In this document: positions 1-8,869 of the stretch, piece after piece
Position numbering within the stretch: the first letter of the stretch is position 1
How the letters are laid out: the number at the start of each line of letters is the position of its first letter
DNA from: Oscillatoriophycideae cyanobacterium NC_groundwater_1537_Pr4_S-0.65um_50_18
Lineage (GTDB): Bacteria > Cyanobacteriota > Cyanobacteriia > Elainellales > Elainellaceae
Direction: 5' to 3'
Length of the DNA stretch: 64,000 nt
NCBI GenBank assembly: GCA_016208305.1
Contig: JACQYI010000037.1
Coordinates: forward strand, 1-64,000
Notes under the pieces: generated by a model
Database searches by the model: none
The model's input: only the letters and a program-made list of their open reading frames with translations
What the model was told of the DNA's origin: nothing
Translations under genes and position numbers: made by a program

Positions 1-68
1 CAATGCTGGTCTGAAATCTTTGCTTGAGGATCTCGGCTCGATTTGTCATAGTAAAGGGATAGTTTGTA

Positions 69-116
69 GGTCTCTGAGGCTATGATTCTCTTATATCAAG
101 CCTTAGAGCCTTTTTT
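69..116 (+). terminator. Rho-independent terminator of a gene left of the window
   Basis: Arms 72-81 (CTCTGAGGCT) and 99-108 (AGCCTTAGAG) pair with one G-U and are followed by CC and six T. The T tract lies on the plus strand, so it would end a plus-strand transcript that enters from outside the window, not the minus-strand lyase gene that ends at 156. Confidence 0.7.
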
Positions 117-155
117 ATCCCTTTCTGTCAGTGCCATTCAACTTAATATCACTTT

Positions 156-722
156 TTACGTTATCCGCTTTTCCAAATACTGTCCAATCATTTGCTGTTC
201 TCCAGCTCGAGAGATGATGGTCTGACGAGTCCGATATTGTTGCCCAATCAACTTCAGTTCTTCTTCAAATACTGAGCCTTTGTACTCTGTACGCAGGCAA
301 AGTGCTTCAGCCTGGGTGAAATAAAACTCAGCAATGACAGGGTTTGGCGTTGCAAAGCCGCGATCGCGATACAAGATATTTGCCTTTGCCCCAAATAGAG
401 TAGAACCCAAAGACTGCTTTTTCCCAGAAACTGAATCAGCGCTATCCCAAGTTACTTCAGCGCCACAGGTCATCAGCGCTTCGTCTTCTAACTGGTGCAT
501 CCGAGCTAGCGATCGCAGCTCTTCACAGCCTTGTGCCAAAAACCGAATGGCAATTAGGCTGACGATTTCTTTAGTGTCTCCATCGGGGAGCGTGTAATAT
601 CGGCGCTCAGAACGCCACTTTCCTGCTGACCGACGAAAGAAGCTTGCGATGAGAGCCTCATGAGTCGAGTCTAGAGATTGGGAAAGTTGACTGGTCTGAT
701 CAGATTGGGCGGGCAGAGTCAC
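156..722 (-). CDS. CpcS/CpeS-family phycobiliprotein lyase
   Basis: The 188-residue protein belongs to the S-type bilin lyases, lipocalin-like beta-barrels that attach phycocyanobilin or phycoerythrobilin to cysteines of phycobiliproteins in the cytoplasm. Family landmarks visible are GKWRSERRYYTL near residue 34, RDRGFATPNPV near residue 120, LCLRTEYKGSVFEEE near residue 140 and TRQTIISRAGEQQMIGQYLEKR at the C-terminus. The length is close to the usual 170-200. No phycobiliprotein gene lies next to it, so the target subunit cannot be told from context. I assign the family with confidence but not the subtype (CpcS, CpcU, CpeS or CpeU). Confidence 0.9.
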   Translation of the reverse strand: MTLPAQSDQTSQLSQSLDSTHEALIASFFRRSAGKWRSERRYYTLPDGDTKEIVSLIAIRFLAQGCEELRSLARMHQLEDEALMTCGAEVTWDSADSVSGKKQSLGSTLFGAKANILYRDRGFATPNPVIAEFYFTQAEALCLRTEYKGSVFEEELKLIGQQYRTRQTIISRAGEQQMIGQYLEKRIT

Positions 723-964
723 TGACTACTCCTCTCGAATAGATATATGGATTTAATGCATGAAAGGCGATCGATGTTCTAGATTTGTTACGAGTCTTAA
801 TAGGTTACATGCTAAGGCTAACATAGTCCACATATTATTGGCCGTATGTATACAATGCTACAGGGATAGGCCGCTGGAGAGATTTTGAGATCGGTGCGAT
901 CGCTGATTTTTGGAAGGGGTTGAGAAATGCCCGCTTGAGTTTGACTCTTGAGCAGAACTAGCGA

Positions 965-1099
965 AATCACCTCAAAAAGGTTCAGTCACCTAATCCACGT
1001 CTAGAACTGTCCGAACCATCGTTTTAAGTAAGTCTAAGAAAGCGAAGGCGGCAGGTGGCAGCAGGGCATCGGCTAGGGTGGCAATCAGCCGAAACAGTG
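965..1099 (-). pseudogene. 3'-end fragment of a LysR-type regulator gene
   Basis: This stretch is a diverged copy of 3935-4075, the last ~38 codons and immediate downstream sequence of the intact LysR gene at 3961-4884. Shared blocks include CTGTCCGAACCAT and AAGCGAAGGCGGCAGGTGGC. The copy encodes the same C-terminus (ending MVRTVLDVD then stop). It lacks six bases present at 4056-4061 of the intact gene and stops abruptly at 1100, where a GC-rich repeat begins. The rest of the gene is missing, so it is a relic. Confidence 0.85.
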
Positions 1100-1103
1100 C
1101 ATT

Positions 1104-1174
1104 CGCCCCCCAAATTCCGGGGGGCTTCCGAACCGCTCAAAGTCCACCCTTCTGGGGGACTTAGGGGGCTAGAC
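1104..1174. repeat. GC-rich palindromic repeat, MITE-like
   Basis: CCCCCC AAATTCC GGGGGG is followed by AAAGTCCACC, CTTCTGGGGGACTT and AGGGGGCTAG. The arrangement of C-runs, an AAAGTCC motif and G-runs resembles the element at 56842-56957. It abuts the break point of the LysR fragment at 1099-1104. Confidence 0.5.
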
Positions 1175-2110
1175 AACGTTTAGTGATCGGGCAAACACTT
1201 TTCTCTCGTCACATCCTCAAATTAGGGCAATCCGTTTTCTAATTAGAACCGTAAATAGAGTAGGTTCTAGTTAATGGCTGCTAGAATGCTAATGTGGATA
1301 ATTCGGTACTATCATCTACCCATCTACTCAATTTTTTATTTTAGAACTGAAAGAAATGGGTGCTAAATGCAGGAATTGCAAGCATTCCAGACCTTAAGCA
1401 AGTCTGGTTAGTTTGGCAATGTTTTTTAGACATCAGATTGAGATTTACCGACCGAGGAGTGCTGAATTTTCAATTCCCCATGATGCGCAAAATACCTATT
1501 GAACTTTGCGATCGAATCTGTTAAGTTGGCTAGAGAAGCGAACAAGTCAAGTAAGTTTTCGGTCTTTAAGTTATCTGAAGAGAAGCTTGTTATCTTAGGA
1601 GCCTTAGCTTAGAACCTTGTTATTAGCAACGCTTCTTATCAGTATTCACCGCCTGAGTTGATTCGATTTTGCTTCCTGAGTTAACGTTCTAACACTATCT
1701 TGAAGTGTGTCTACGAGATGATGTTGAGCAGTTGATCTCTTTCATTTCACCCGTTGGAATATTGCTAAAGCTGTCAATAGAGCAAAGCAATTTTCTGGAT
1801 TGTGTCAGCTTCGGGTCATCTAAAGTACCTGTTGAACCCTTAAAGGGTATCTTATCATTTGCCAGGGATTCCACCCCTACACCCCATTTGCCATGCAAAT
1901 GAAGTATGGGAAACACTGCAGAATTCGGCTGATAAATGGCTAAATTCAGATAACTTAAAAAGTTTGAACTTGAGATCTAGAACGATAGTTCAATGGTGCT
2001 GATCTTGGTAACCTTTTGGGAATTCTCCTAGATTCGTCAAAGGTTTATCCAAAGTTAGCTAGCTTCGCTAAAGGCGATCGCTTTGCTATTCACTGTAACC
2101 GTTTTTAATT
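1175..2110. other. Gene-poor stretch upstream of the CHRD gene
   Basis: I see no convincing gene on either strand here. Two small antiparallel reading frames around 1695-1916 overlap each other and look like no known family. The stretch is AT-rich and contains a possible hairpin near 1239-1272 (TTAGAACC / GGTTCTAG). The promoter of the CHRD gene must lie in it, but I cannot place -35 and -10 boxes with confidence. Confidence 0.4.
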
Positions 2111-2121
2111 AAGGAGAAATC

Positions 2122-3603
2122 ATGGGATTAGATCACAAAGGGCAACAGCACAACGAAGATTTTTCGGCTGGTGCGTTAGTAGATCCTTCTACTAAAACCA
2201 ACGCTTCTGAAAGTAGATCTAAAGGGTCTTCCATTTTGGACTCTAACTTCGCTGCAGCCCTTGACGACAAGCTTGGCTCTGCTCTTGCTTCTGGGCAAGC
2301 CGTGAAAGCAGGCAATGCCAAGAGAACCGGTGTGGCATTCGACGAAGCTGGCGACAAGATCGACAACCATAACCACGGCGGTTCGCAAGCGGGTGGGCCT
2401 AGACGGTCTTCCTCAATCAATGGGGATAACCGTGTTTCACTCAATAGACTCAAGGGCGGGGTGTCTTACGATTCAGACACCATCGAACACACCTCGGCAT
2501 CCAGGCTGGCGAACAGAGCACGCTTTTCCAAGGGCGATTTGATTGATACAGGCGCAGGGGTAAAGGATGTTGCGATCGGTGCAAAAGGGAGTGACGTTTT
2601 CTTTGGAGACAAAGGCGGCACGAACACATTTACAACAGGCACTGGGCAAGACGCGATTATCCTTGGCAAACAAACGACTAACCGCATCTTTGATTTTGAT
2701 GCCAGTAAGGACAAGCTGGTTCTCGGCAATGGTCTGACCATGAATGATGTTACGATCGTTCAGGGAAACAATCCTGGCAAAGGGGGCATTAACCAACCGC
2801 TAGATAGCGTCAACAATGCTCTGGTCGTTTCCAAGGCAGATGGCCAGATTCTGGCATCGTTGACCTTTGCTAAAGCAGCCAACCTGAATGCCAACAGTTT
2901 CCGCACGATCAGCGATGTAGAGATGACAGCGCTCAGGAAGGAGAATATTGCAGGATTTAATCTGCAAAAGGGTGCAGGGACGATTTCATCAGATCAGGGC
3001 AGCAACAACATCCAGGGTAGTAGTGGAGATGACTTCGTTCGGCTAGGTGGAGACCAAGTCAAGTTCAAATCCATGTTTACATCTGGAGGACAGGATGAGT
3101 TTCCCTTCCCCAATCCCAGCCCTGGTTCAAGCCAGATAAATATTGAATTGAAGGGCGGTAGACTTCTCCTAAATGGGAACTACAATAACTTTGAGGCAGC
3201 TCCTCTCTTCAGTCAAGGTGAAACCGCCATTGATCCCAATGCCATCATTCTCAATGGCTCTGATCCAGTCGCTCTGATCAACGGTTTCTTGGCAACACCA
3301 CAAGACGAAGAGGGTAACAAAATCACCGGTACCCACATCCACTTCAGCCCTGCTGGAGACGATCGAGGCAATTTCGCTGATGCAACCATTGTTCGGTATA
3401 TCCAGAACAATGTGACGAGCGCTAAAGCGGGTAATGTTACAGGTGCATTCAATCTGAAGGCAGAAGAAGAAGCAGCTCTCATAGCTGGCAACCTGTACTT
3501 CAACCTTCACACCAACGTTGACCTTGATAAGGACGGTAAAGCTGGATTCCCAACTGGAGAAAACCGTCTCAATGCCAACCGGAACATTGTTCAGTTTGTA
3601 TAA
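2122..3603 (+). CDS. CHRD-domain protein with degenerate RTX-type repeats
   Basis: The protein has 493 residues. Residues 1-140 are low-complexity, polar and without a Sec signal peptide. Residues 145-210 hold glycine/aspartate-rich turns like hemolysin-type Ca-binding repeats (GAKGSDVFFGDKGG, then FDFDASKDKLVLGNG), with another near residue 295 (SDQGSNNIQGSSGDD). Residues 338-493 form a CHRD domain, with GTHIHFSPAGDDRG near residue 403 and LYFNLHT near the end. CHRD domains are of unknown role in bacteria. RTX-like repeats with no N-terminal signal fit export by a type I system, although no cognate exporter is adjacent. Translation begins after AAGGAG at 2111-2116. The gene lies between the LysR gene fragment and the intact LysR gene. 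Confidence 0.85.
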   Translation: MGLDHKGQQHNEDFSAGALVDPSTKTNASESRSKGSSILDSNFAAALDDKLGSALASGQAVKAGNAKRTGVAFDEAGDKIDNHNHGGSQAGGPRRSSSINGDNRVSLNRLKGGVSYDSDTIEHTSASRLANRARFSKGDLIDTGAGVKDVAIGAKGSDVFFGDKGGTNTFTTGTGQDAIILGKQTTNRIFDFDASKDKLVLGNGLTMNDVTIVQGNNPGKGGINQPLDSVNNALVVSKADGQILASLTFAKAANLNANSFRTISDVEMTALRKENIAGFNLQKGAGTISSDQGSNNIQGSSGDDFVRLGGDQVKFKSMFTSGGQDEFPFPNPSPGSSQINIELKGGRLLLNGNYNNFEAAPLFSQGETAIDPNAIILNGSDPVALINGFLATPQDEEGNKITGTHIHFSPAGDDRGNFADATIVRYIQNNVTSAKAGNVTGAFNLKAEEEAALIAGNLYFNLHTNVDLDKDGKAGFPTGENRLNANRNIVQFV

Positions 3604-3713
3604 ACCTTGATGGGAAGGATATGGGAAGGTACGAGAGCCAACCCTCTTTTCTCCCCAACCTGAGAATTCTCTAATCCAATCATTAGGGTGGATTAATCAT
3701 GTCGTGATGCTCT

Positions 3714-3746
3714 AAACCCCCTCAATCCTAAAGGATTGAGGGGTTT
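3714..3746 (+). terminator. Terminator of the CHRD gene
   Basis: AAACCCCCTCAATCC and GGATTGAGGGGTTT form a long stem with a TAAA loop and one bulged C, about 110 bases after the stop codon. The T run is only three bases, so it may also act as a 3'-end stabiliser. Confidence 0.7.
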
Positions 3747-3814
3747 CATCATATCTGGTTAACGCGCTGGCAAACCAACTGAATCCTCCATAGATATCCT
3801 GGGTGATGTTCTAG

Positions 3815-3875
3815 ATGTGTTGTTAATTTTTTGAAAGGCGCGCGGAGTGAGCCTTTCAAAAAATTAACAACACAT
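3815..3875. repeat. Perfect 25-bp inverted repeat, hairpin-family member
   Basis: The arms 3815-3839 and 3851-3875 are perfect reverse complements. They enclose the 11-base loop GCGCGGAGTGA. The hairpin lies between the convergent CHRD (plus) and LysR (minus) genes. Its apical sequence CGCGGAG recurs in the hairpin at 21573-21617. Confidence 0.95.
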
Positions 3876-3960
3876 TTGAAACACTACTCTTGAGTTCATA
3901 ACTTGAGCAGCCCCCGCCAAAATCATCTAAACCAAAATCACCTCAAAAAGTTTCAGCCGC

Positions 3961-4884
3961 CTAATCAACCTCTAAAACTGTCCGAACCATTGTTTTGAGT
4001 AAGTCTAAAAAAGCGAAGGCGGCAGGTGGCAGCAGGGCATCGGCTAGGGTGGCAATGCAGATCAGCCGAAACAGCGGCACAGGCAGGCTGTAAACCTGAA
4101 CGTTGGCTGGAATTGGCTCAGCCGAGAGGCGAGGGCTAATAGCGGCTCCCAAGCCCTGCGCTACCATACTGACGATCGTGGCATCCGATCGCACCTGATA
4201 GGTAGGCTGTAGCTTAATCCCATATTTGGCGCAGTGGGCATAGACCATTGCGTCACAGCCATCGCCATCCGGTGCCATAATCAGCGGGTAAGTGGCTAGC
4301 TCTTGCCAAGTGAGCTGACCTGTGGCGGGCTGAAAGTCGTGGGGAAACAGCACCACAAATTCATCGCGTAGTAAATCCCAGGTTTCAAAGTCAGAGCAGG
4401 TGGGTAAGTAAGTAATGCCAATATCCGATCGCCCCTTTCGTAAGTTATCTTCGACATCCGGGCGATCGTCATACTCATCAATGCTGATGGCAATTGCCGG
4501 ATAGCAGCGACAAAACTGGGCAATCACTTCGGGCAAGATCCGTGTGGCGGCGCTGCGAAAAGCCGAGATCCGCACCTGTCCACCATGCAGACCTTTAGAC
4601 AAATTGGCTTGCTTGACGATATCCTGCATCAGGTACATCACCTGACGGGCACGATCGACAATTTGTTCGCCGACGGGGGTTAAGTGTGCGCCAAAGCGCC
4701 CGCGCGAGAACACTACCACACCCAAATCCTCTTCGAGGGTGGCGATCGCATAGCTAACTGCCGACTGTGACATCTGAAGCTGCAAGGCGGCTTCACTAAA
4801 GCTGCCATAATCCGCCACAGCAATCAAAACATGAAGCTGAGAGAGCTTGAGCTGGCTGTAGCGATCGAATGCAGGAGTTCCCAT
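3961..4884 (-). CDS. LysR-family transcriptional regulator
   Basis: Read from ATG at 4884 the protein has 307 residues, the normal LTTR length. The frame is open up to 5136, but the upstream extension matches nothing in the family and would overlap the divergent gene at 5124, so I chose the internal start. An N-terminal winged helix-turn-helix begins LKLSQLHVLIAVADYGSF and contains SQSAVSYAIATLEEDLGV. It is followed by a substrate-binding domain with RISAFRSAATRILPEVIAQF and a conserved VAQGLGAAISPRL region. The divergent neighbour is a small unknown gene followed by a DMT transporter, which are the natural candidate targets. The effector is unknown. A broken copy of its 3' end lies at 965-1099. 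Confidence 0.93.
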   Translation of the reverse strand: MGTPAFDRYSQLKLSQLHVLIAVADYGSFSEAALQLQMSQSAVSYAIATLEEDLGVVVFSRGRFGAHLTPVGEQIVDRARQVMYLMQDIVKQANLSKGLHGGQVRISAFRSAATRILPEVIAQFCRCYPAIAISIDEYDDRPDVEDNLRKGRSDIGITYLPTCSDFETWDLLRDEFVVLFPHDFQPATGQLTWQELATYPLIMAPDGDGCDAMVYAHCAKYGIKLQPTYQVRSDATIVSMVAQGLGAAISPRLSAEPIPANVQVYSLPVPLFRLICIATLADALLPPAAFAFLDLLKTMVRTVLEVD

Positions 4885-5123
4885 CGAATGTTGTAGCTCT
4901 GGGTTGTAAATGTCGATGCCGTCTTTGCATTGTCGCAAAAACCTGAAATCAAAGAAATCTCTATCCATCGAATTTACTGATGGATGTGATACATCGATTG
5001 ATTTGCTCTTCATCCAGCCCGTTCCTACAGTAGACGTGACGGATGAAAGCGGCTTGCCAAATGTGAAACGGCATCTCCTAGTCGCTGCCCAAACATTCTT
5101 TCTTACTTTGGGAGACTTAATCC

Positions 5124-5393
5124 ATGAAACCCACACTTAGCTGGCTGGAATATCAGCAGTTAGAGTTAATCCTCCCCGCAAAAGTCGTCAAACCCTCTTG
5201 GCGCGATCGCATTTGGCAAGTCTGGCAAACCGCAGTCAGCTACTTCACAGAATCGCGTGACATACAGATTTCCTGCACCCGCGATATTGCGGGCAAGGTT
5301 TGGTGGAGCGGCTATGATCCGCAAACTCAGCGATCGCTACACCATGTTTCTGAACAGGAAATCCGCGCTTGGATCGAACGTCGATATTCATAG
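5124..5393 (+). CDS. Hypothetical protein, 89 aa
   Basis: This small soluble protein begins MKPTLSWLEYQQLELILPA and is rich in Trp and Arg, with a central WRDRIWQVWQ helix and a C-terminal EIRAWIERRY segment. I do not recognise a named family. It starts 239 bases from the LysR start on the opposite strand and ends 94 bases before the DMT transporter on the same strand, so it may be co-transcribed with that transporter. Its codon use and length are consistent with a real gene. No signal peptide or membrane segment is visible. Confidence 0.65.
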   Translation: MKPTLSWLEYQQLELILPAKVVKPSWRDRIWQVWQTAVSYFTESRDIQISCTRDIAGKVWWSGYDPQTQRSLHHVSEQEIRAWIERRYS

Positions 5394-5487
5394 TCTCCCA
5401 GACGCGCCCCAGAATCACCCCAGAATCATCCCAGATTAGGCAACATCCCTAACTTGAGTATCACCATCCTAATTTGAGTAAATCGTC

Positions 5488-6348
5488 ATGACGTCAGGAG
5501 TCCAAGCTGCGCACGGAAAAGCCAATCACAGGCGTGGCATTCTGCTGCTAATATTCACCACCATTCTTTGGGGAACTTCATTTTCGTTACTTAAACAGGT
5601 CATTGGAGAGATATCTCCTGCGGTGATTTTGGCAGTTCGGTTTACGATCGCCGCAGCCGTTTTTCTACCCTGGCTACGCAAGTTAGATGCGGCCTTAATT
5701 CGAGATGGAGCGCTATTGGGATGCCTTTACTTTGCCGAGTGCGCTACGGCTGTGCTAGGGCTAGAAACCATTTCGGCCAACCGATCGGCGTTTATCATTA
5801 GCTTTAATGTCATCCTGGTGCCGATTTTTGCCGCCTGTTTAGGTAAAAAATTACCCGTTCAGGTAATCTATGCTGCCGGATTAGCGATCGCAGGAATCGG
5901 CATCTTATCCTGGGAGGGTGGCGGCTGGGATCGAGGAGACTGGCTGACTTTGGGCTGCGCAATTGGTATAGCCGCCTATATTTTGGCTCTAGAAGTGCTA
6001 TCGCCCCGCCATGCCACGCTGCCGCTGGTGGCAGTGCAGCTAGGAGTCATGGCCTTGCTCAGCTTGGCATGGGCAGCCCCTCAGCTAGCCGGACAGCTCA
6101 CGGCGATCGCCCAACACTCCAACAGATTTCTCTACATTGGTTTAGCCGTGACAGCAACGCCCATCTGGACGCAAGCCATTGCCCAACGCTGGGTTGCGGC
6201 CCATGAAGCCGCGCTAATTTACACGCTAGAACCCATCTTTGCCGCCATCTTCTCGTTTTGGCTACTGGGCGAACAGTTGGGCGTGCGTGGAGTGGTGGGA
6301 GCTATCTTGGTGCTAACGGCAACCTTCTGGAGTCAGCAAAAATCTTGA
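5488..6348 (+). CDS. EamA/DMT-superfamily permease
   Basis: The 286-residue inner-membrane protein is made of two tandem EamA repeats with about ten transmembrane helices. The first repeat starts RGILLLIFTTILWGTSFSLL. The second ends IYTLEPIFAAIFSFWLLGE followed by GAILVLTATFW, the usual C-terminal signature. Such carriers export or import metabolites by proton exchange, and the substrate cannot be predicted. It lies downstream of the small gene at 5124 and divergent from the LysR gene. Its last 16 bases overlap the end of the convergent invertase gene, which stops at 6333. Confidence 0.9.
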   Translation: MTSGVQAAHGKANHRRGILLLIFTTILWGTSFSLLKQVIGEISPAVILAVRFTIAAAVFLPWLRKLDAALIRDGALLGCLYFAECATAVLGLETISANRSAFIISFNVILVPIFAACLGKKLPVQVIYAAGLAIAGIGILSWEGGGWDRGDWLTLGCAIGIAAYILALEVLSPRHATLPLVAVQLGVMALLSLAWAAPQLAGQLTAIAQHSNRFLYIGLAVTATPIWTQAIAQRWVAAHEAALIYTLEPIFAAIFSFWLLGEQLGVRGVVGAILVLTATFWSQQKS

Positions 6349-7760
6349 AGGCGAGGCACATTGAGAATTCCCGCGTCGGCAGGGTTCACTTTGAGCAAGT
6401 GATGCATGAGCAGAAAGCCGACGATCGTCCAGGTTTGATAAAGTCTCGCCTGTTGTCCGACCCATCGAGCCGTCGAACCGTCAAAATACTCTGCCCAATT
6501 TTGCTCAGGAAGCTGGCTAAGCAGCATCTGATAGCTCGACTCTAAGAAATTTGCTGTCTCGACTGAGCGATCGGGCTGCCGCAACACTGCTGCCGCCAAA
6601 AACCAGGTGAGGCAAGGCCAATGTCCGCCATTGTGGTAGCACCCCGGCCAGTTTTTGCGATCGTATCCACTTTGAAACTGCCACTCTTTGCCCTCAAGCG
6701 GCGGATGACAAATTCGCAGCGGCATTTGCGCTACAAGATCTTTTTGATTATGAACAATCAACCGAAAGAGATCGCGTTGCTGATCGCAGTCCAAGACATC
6801 AAAGATTGCTCCCAAGCTGTTACCCAAGGTAAAAAATCGGAAGTCTGGTCTACCCGTTCGGACATTGCCAATTAAGTATCCGCTGCGATCGCCTAACCAA
6901 TTCTGAACCCAGTCAGGAATTGCTTCAGGCTGAATGTTATGCTCATTCTCGATCGCCTCGCCATATTGTTCAGTTGGGTAACGTCGCATTCTCTGTACAG
7001 TCCGATCTGTCACCCAATAATGTTGCAACAGATAGGCGTGCAGCCTTTTGGCATGATCTAGCGTTTGCTGAAGGCGATCGATCAGGTATTGAGAATTCGA
7101 TGCGTCGATCGCCATTTTCATCAAACCTGCGGCACTCAGCAGAGAACCATAGAGCAAAACCTGAATTTCTAAAGGTGCACCCCAAACATCCAGAGGGCGG
7201 TCGATCATGAAAGCCCCATCTGGAACATGCAACGTTGGTGCGGCGCGAAAGGAAGGATGCAACACCAAATCCAGAAAGCGCTGAATTCCTGCCTGGACAT
7301 CGGGTTGGCAGGCGAAGGCGCGATCGTCTGACTTTTGCACATAGGCATGAGCCAGAATCGCCCACCACAGCGTTGCATCAACCGAGGCTACCCGCCCAAT
7401 GGCTCGCTGTCCATAATCTGCAACCAATCGCCCATCCACTTCGACAAAGCTAGTGGGGAAGATGCCTCGGGTCTGAGGCTGATCGCTTTGTAGCCTTAGG
7501 CAAGTCTCTAAAAAATGGCGGACGGCTGAGTATTTCTCTTGCGTCAGCAAATAGGCCATCACCGGCACATTGTCTCGAATAAAGATTTCACCATAGTTGA
7601 GGTCTGTTGGCGGGATGCTGGCTTGCAGATTGCCAGTAGGCAAAGGAATTGCAGCGATCGCGCCCACCCATGCTCCCTCAAACTGAACCAAAGCCCGTTC
7701 ATAAAATAGCGATCGAGCCGATTCCACCACAGATTGTTCATGCATCCCAACGTCTGGCAT
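6333..7760 (-). CDS. Neutral/alkaline invertase, GH100
   Basis: This 475-residue cytoplasmic enzyme should hydrolyse sucrose to glucose and fructose. GH100 features are YGEIFIRDNVPVMAYLL near residue 55, IGRVASVDATLWWAILAHAY near residue 120 with the conserved Asp, LDVWGAPLEIQVLLYGSL near residue 195, RFFTLGNSLGAIFDVL near residue 305, and NGGHWPCLTWFLAAA near residue 380. The length equals that of cyanobacterial InvA-type enzymes. It is transcribed away from the sucrose-phosphate phosphatase gene 248 bases upstream, so synthesis and breakdown of sucrose share one divergent promoter region. No sucrose-phosphate synthase is nearby. Confidence 0.93.
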   Translation of the reverse strand: MPDVGMHEQSVVESARSLFYERALVQFEGAWVGAIAAIPLPTGNLQASIPPTDLNYGEIFIRDNVPVMAYLLTQEKYSAVRHFLETCLRLQSDQPQTRGIFPTSFVEVDGRLVADYGQRAIGRVASVDATLWWAILAHAYVQKSDDRAFACQPDVQAGIQRFLDLVLHPSFRAAPTLHVPDGAFMIDRPLDVWGAPLEIQVLLYGSLLSAAGLMKMAIDASNSQYLIDRLQQTLDHAKRLHAYLLQHYWVTDRTVQRMRRYPTEQYGEAIENEHNIQPEAIPDWVQNWLGDRSGYLIGNVRTGRPDFRFFTLGNSLGAIFDVLDCDQQRDLFRLIVHNQKDLVAQMPLRICHPPLEGKEWQFQSGYDRKNWPGCYHNGGHWPCLTWFLAAAVLRQPDRSVETANFLESSYQMLLSQLPEQNWAEYFDGSTARWVGQQARLYQTWTIVGFLLMHHLLKVNPADAGILNVPRLQDFC

Positions 7761-8007
7761 AGATTACTCAATTCGGCACTTACTACCTTACTGCTCGTCT
7801 ATCAGAGTGGGGTGTGGGGTGGCACAAAAATTTTATTTTCCTATCCCCTCTAGAGCTTCAGAATAGTGTTATCCCTATGTCCTTAGAATTACGGCTGTGC
7901 CTCTATTTCCTTATCTTTATCTCTGCCTTAAGGTAGACACAACATTAACTTTTATAAATTAATCTGAGATATTGCAAGTATCAGAAAAAATATCATCTCT
8001 ATTGGGT

Positions 8008-8748
8008 ATGAACTTTCTTTTGGTTACAGACCTGGACAACACCTTAGTAGGTGAAGATACTACTTTGCTCAGGCTCAACCAAAAGCTCCTAGCAAATCGC
8101 GATCGCCTCTATCTGATTTATGCAACAGGACGATCCTACGCTCTTGCTCGTCAGCTTCAGGAAGAGCAGAATTTAATAGAACCTGATTACTGGTTGACAG
8201 GCGTAGGTACAGAAATTTATCGCAAGGATGAACGCGACCCAGAATGGGCAGAGCGGCTGTCACAAGATTGGAATCGGGACTCAGTAGCGGCGATCGCCAG
8301 CGGATTTCCAGACTTAATCCTTCAGCCTGAAACTGAGCAAAACCCCTGGAAGCTCAGCTTTTTGATTGACTCTGAGCGAGCAGATACTGTCCTGGCAAAT
8401 CTGCAAGCTTTAATCACGCAGGCAGGGCTAAGGGCACAAATCATTTTTAGTAATGATGAAGATGTAGATATCTTGCCCAAGAATGGGGACAAGGGTCTAG
8501 CGATGACCTACCTGCGCGAGAAGCTAGGCATTCCGCCTGAGAAAACGCTGGTTTGTGGAGATTCAGGCAATGATATCAGCCTATTTCAGCAAAATACACT
8601 CGGTCTAATCGTCAGCAATTCTCGCTCAGAGCTGCTCGCTTGGTATCGCCTCTGTGGCGAATCTCGCCATTATCGTTCGCGTGCTCGCTTTGCCGGAGGC
8701 ATTTTAGAAGCGATCGACCACTTTAAGCTCATGCCACCCAGTGAGTAA
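8008..8748 (+). CDS. Sucrose-phosphate phosphatase (HAD superfamily)
   Basis: The enzyme removes phosphate from sucrose-6-phosphate, the last step of sucrose synthesis. HAD motif I is LLVTDLDNTLVGEDT at the N-terminus with the nucleophile Asp. Motif II is YATGRSY, the Lys region is ILPKNGDKGLAMTYL, and motif IV is VCGDSGNDISLF. The C-terminal ARFAGGILEAIDHF matches the cyanobacterial SPP ending. I chose ATG at 8008 (246 residues) because the motif-I strand starts there. A TTG at 7972 would add 12 residues of no family value. It is divergent from the GH100 invertase. Confidence 0.9.
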   Translation: MNFLLVTDLDNTLVGEDTTLLRLNQKLLANRDRLYLIYATGRSYALARQLQEEQNLIEPDYWLTGVGTEIYRKDERDPEWAERLSQDWNRDSVAAIASGFPDLILQPETEQNPWKLSFLIDSERADTVLANLQALITQAGLRAQIIFSNDEDVDILPKNGDKGLAMTYLREKLGIPPEKTLVCGDSGNDISLFQQNTLGLIVSNSRSELLAWYRLCGESRHYRSRARFAGGILEAIDHFKLMPPSE

Positions 8749-8810
8749 AGTAGGTGAACCAAACCCAGGTTTCTGGGCATGGCTGAATCAGAGTTGATTA
8801 GGGAGCCGCT

Positions 8811-8852
8811 GATTTTTATAAGAGGGTCACGCTGCGCCCCCCTCATAAAAAT
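8811..8852. terminator. Hairpin between convergent genes
   Basis: GATTTTTATAAGAGGG at 8811-8826 pairs with CCCTCATAAAAATC ending at 8852, apart from a two-base bulge. It lies between the convergent sucrose phosphatase and ABC exporter genes and could stop both. Read on the minus strand the apical part is CGCAGCGTGA, close to the loop at 3840-3850. Confidence 0.65.
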
Positions 8853-8869
8853 CGTGAATTTGTTGAGCC

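Noticed and set aside
1695..1916. Two antiparallel frames of 65-73 residues
   Set aside because: They overlap each other, are in an AT-rich gap, have no ribosome site and resemble nothing known.
4885..5136. 84-residue N-terminal extension of the LysR protein
   Set aside because: It overlaps the divergent gene start, is not LTTR-like, and the internal ATG gives the standard length.
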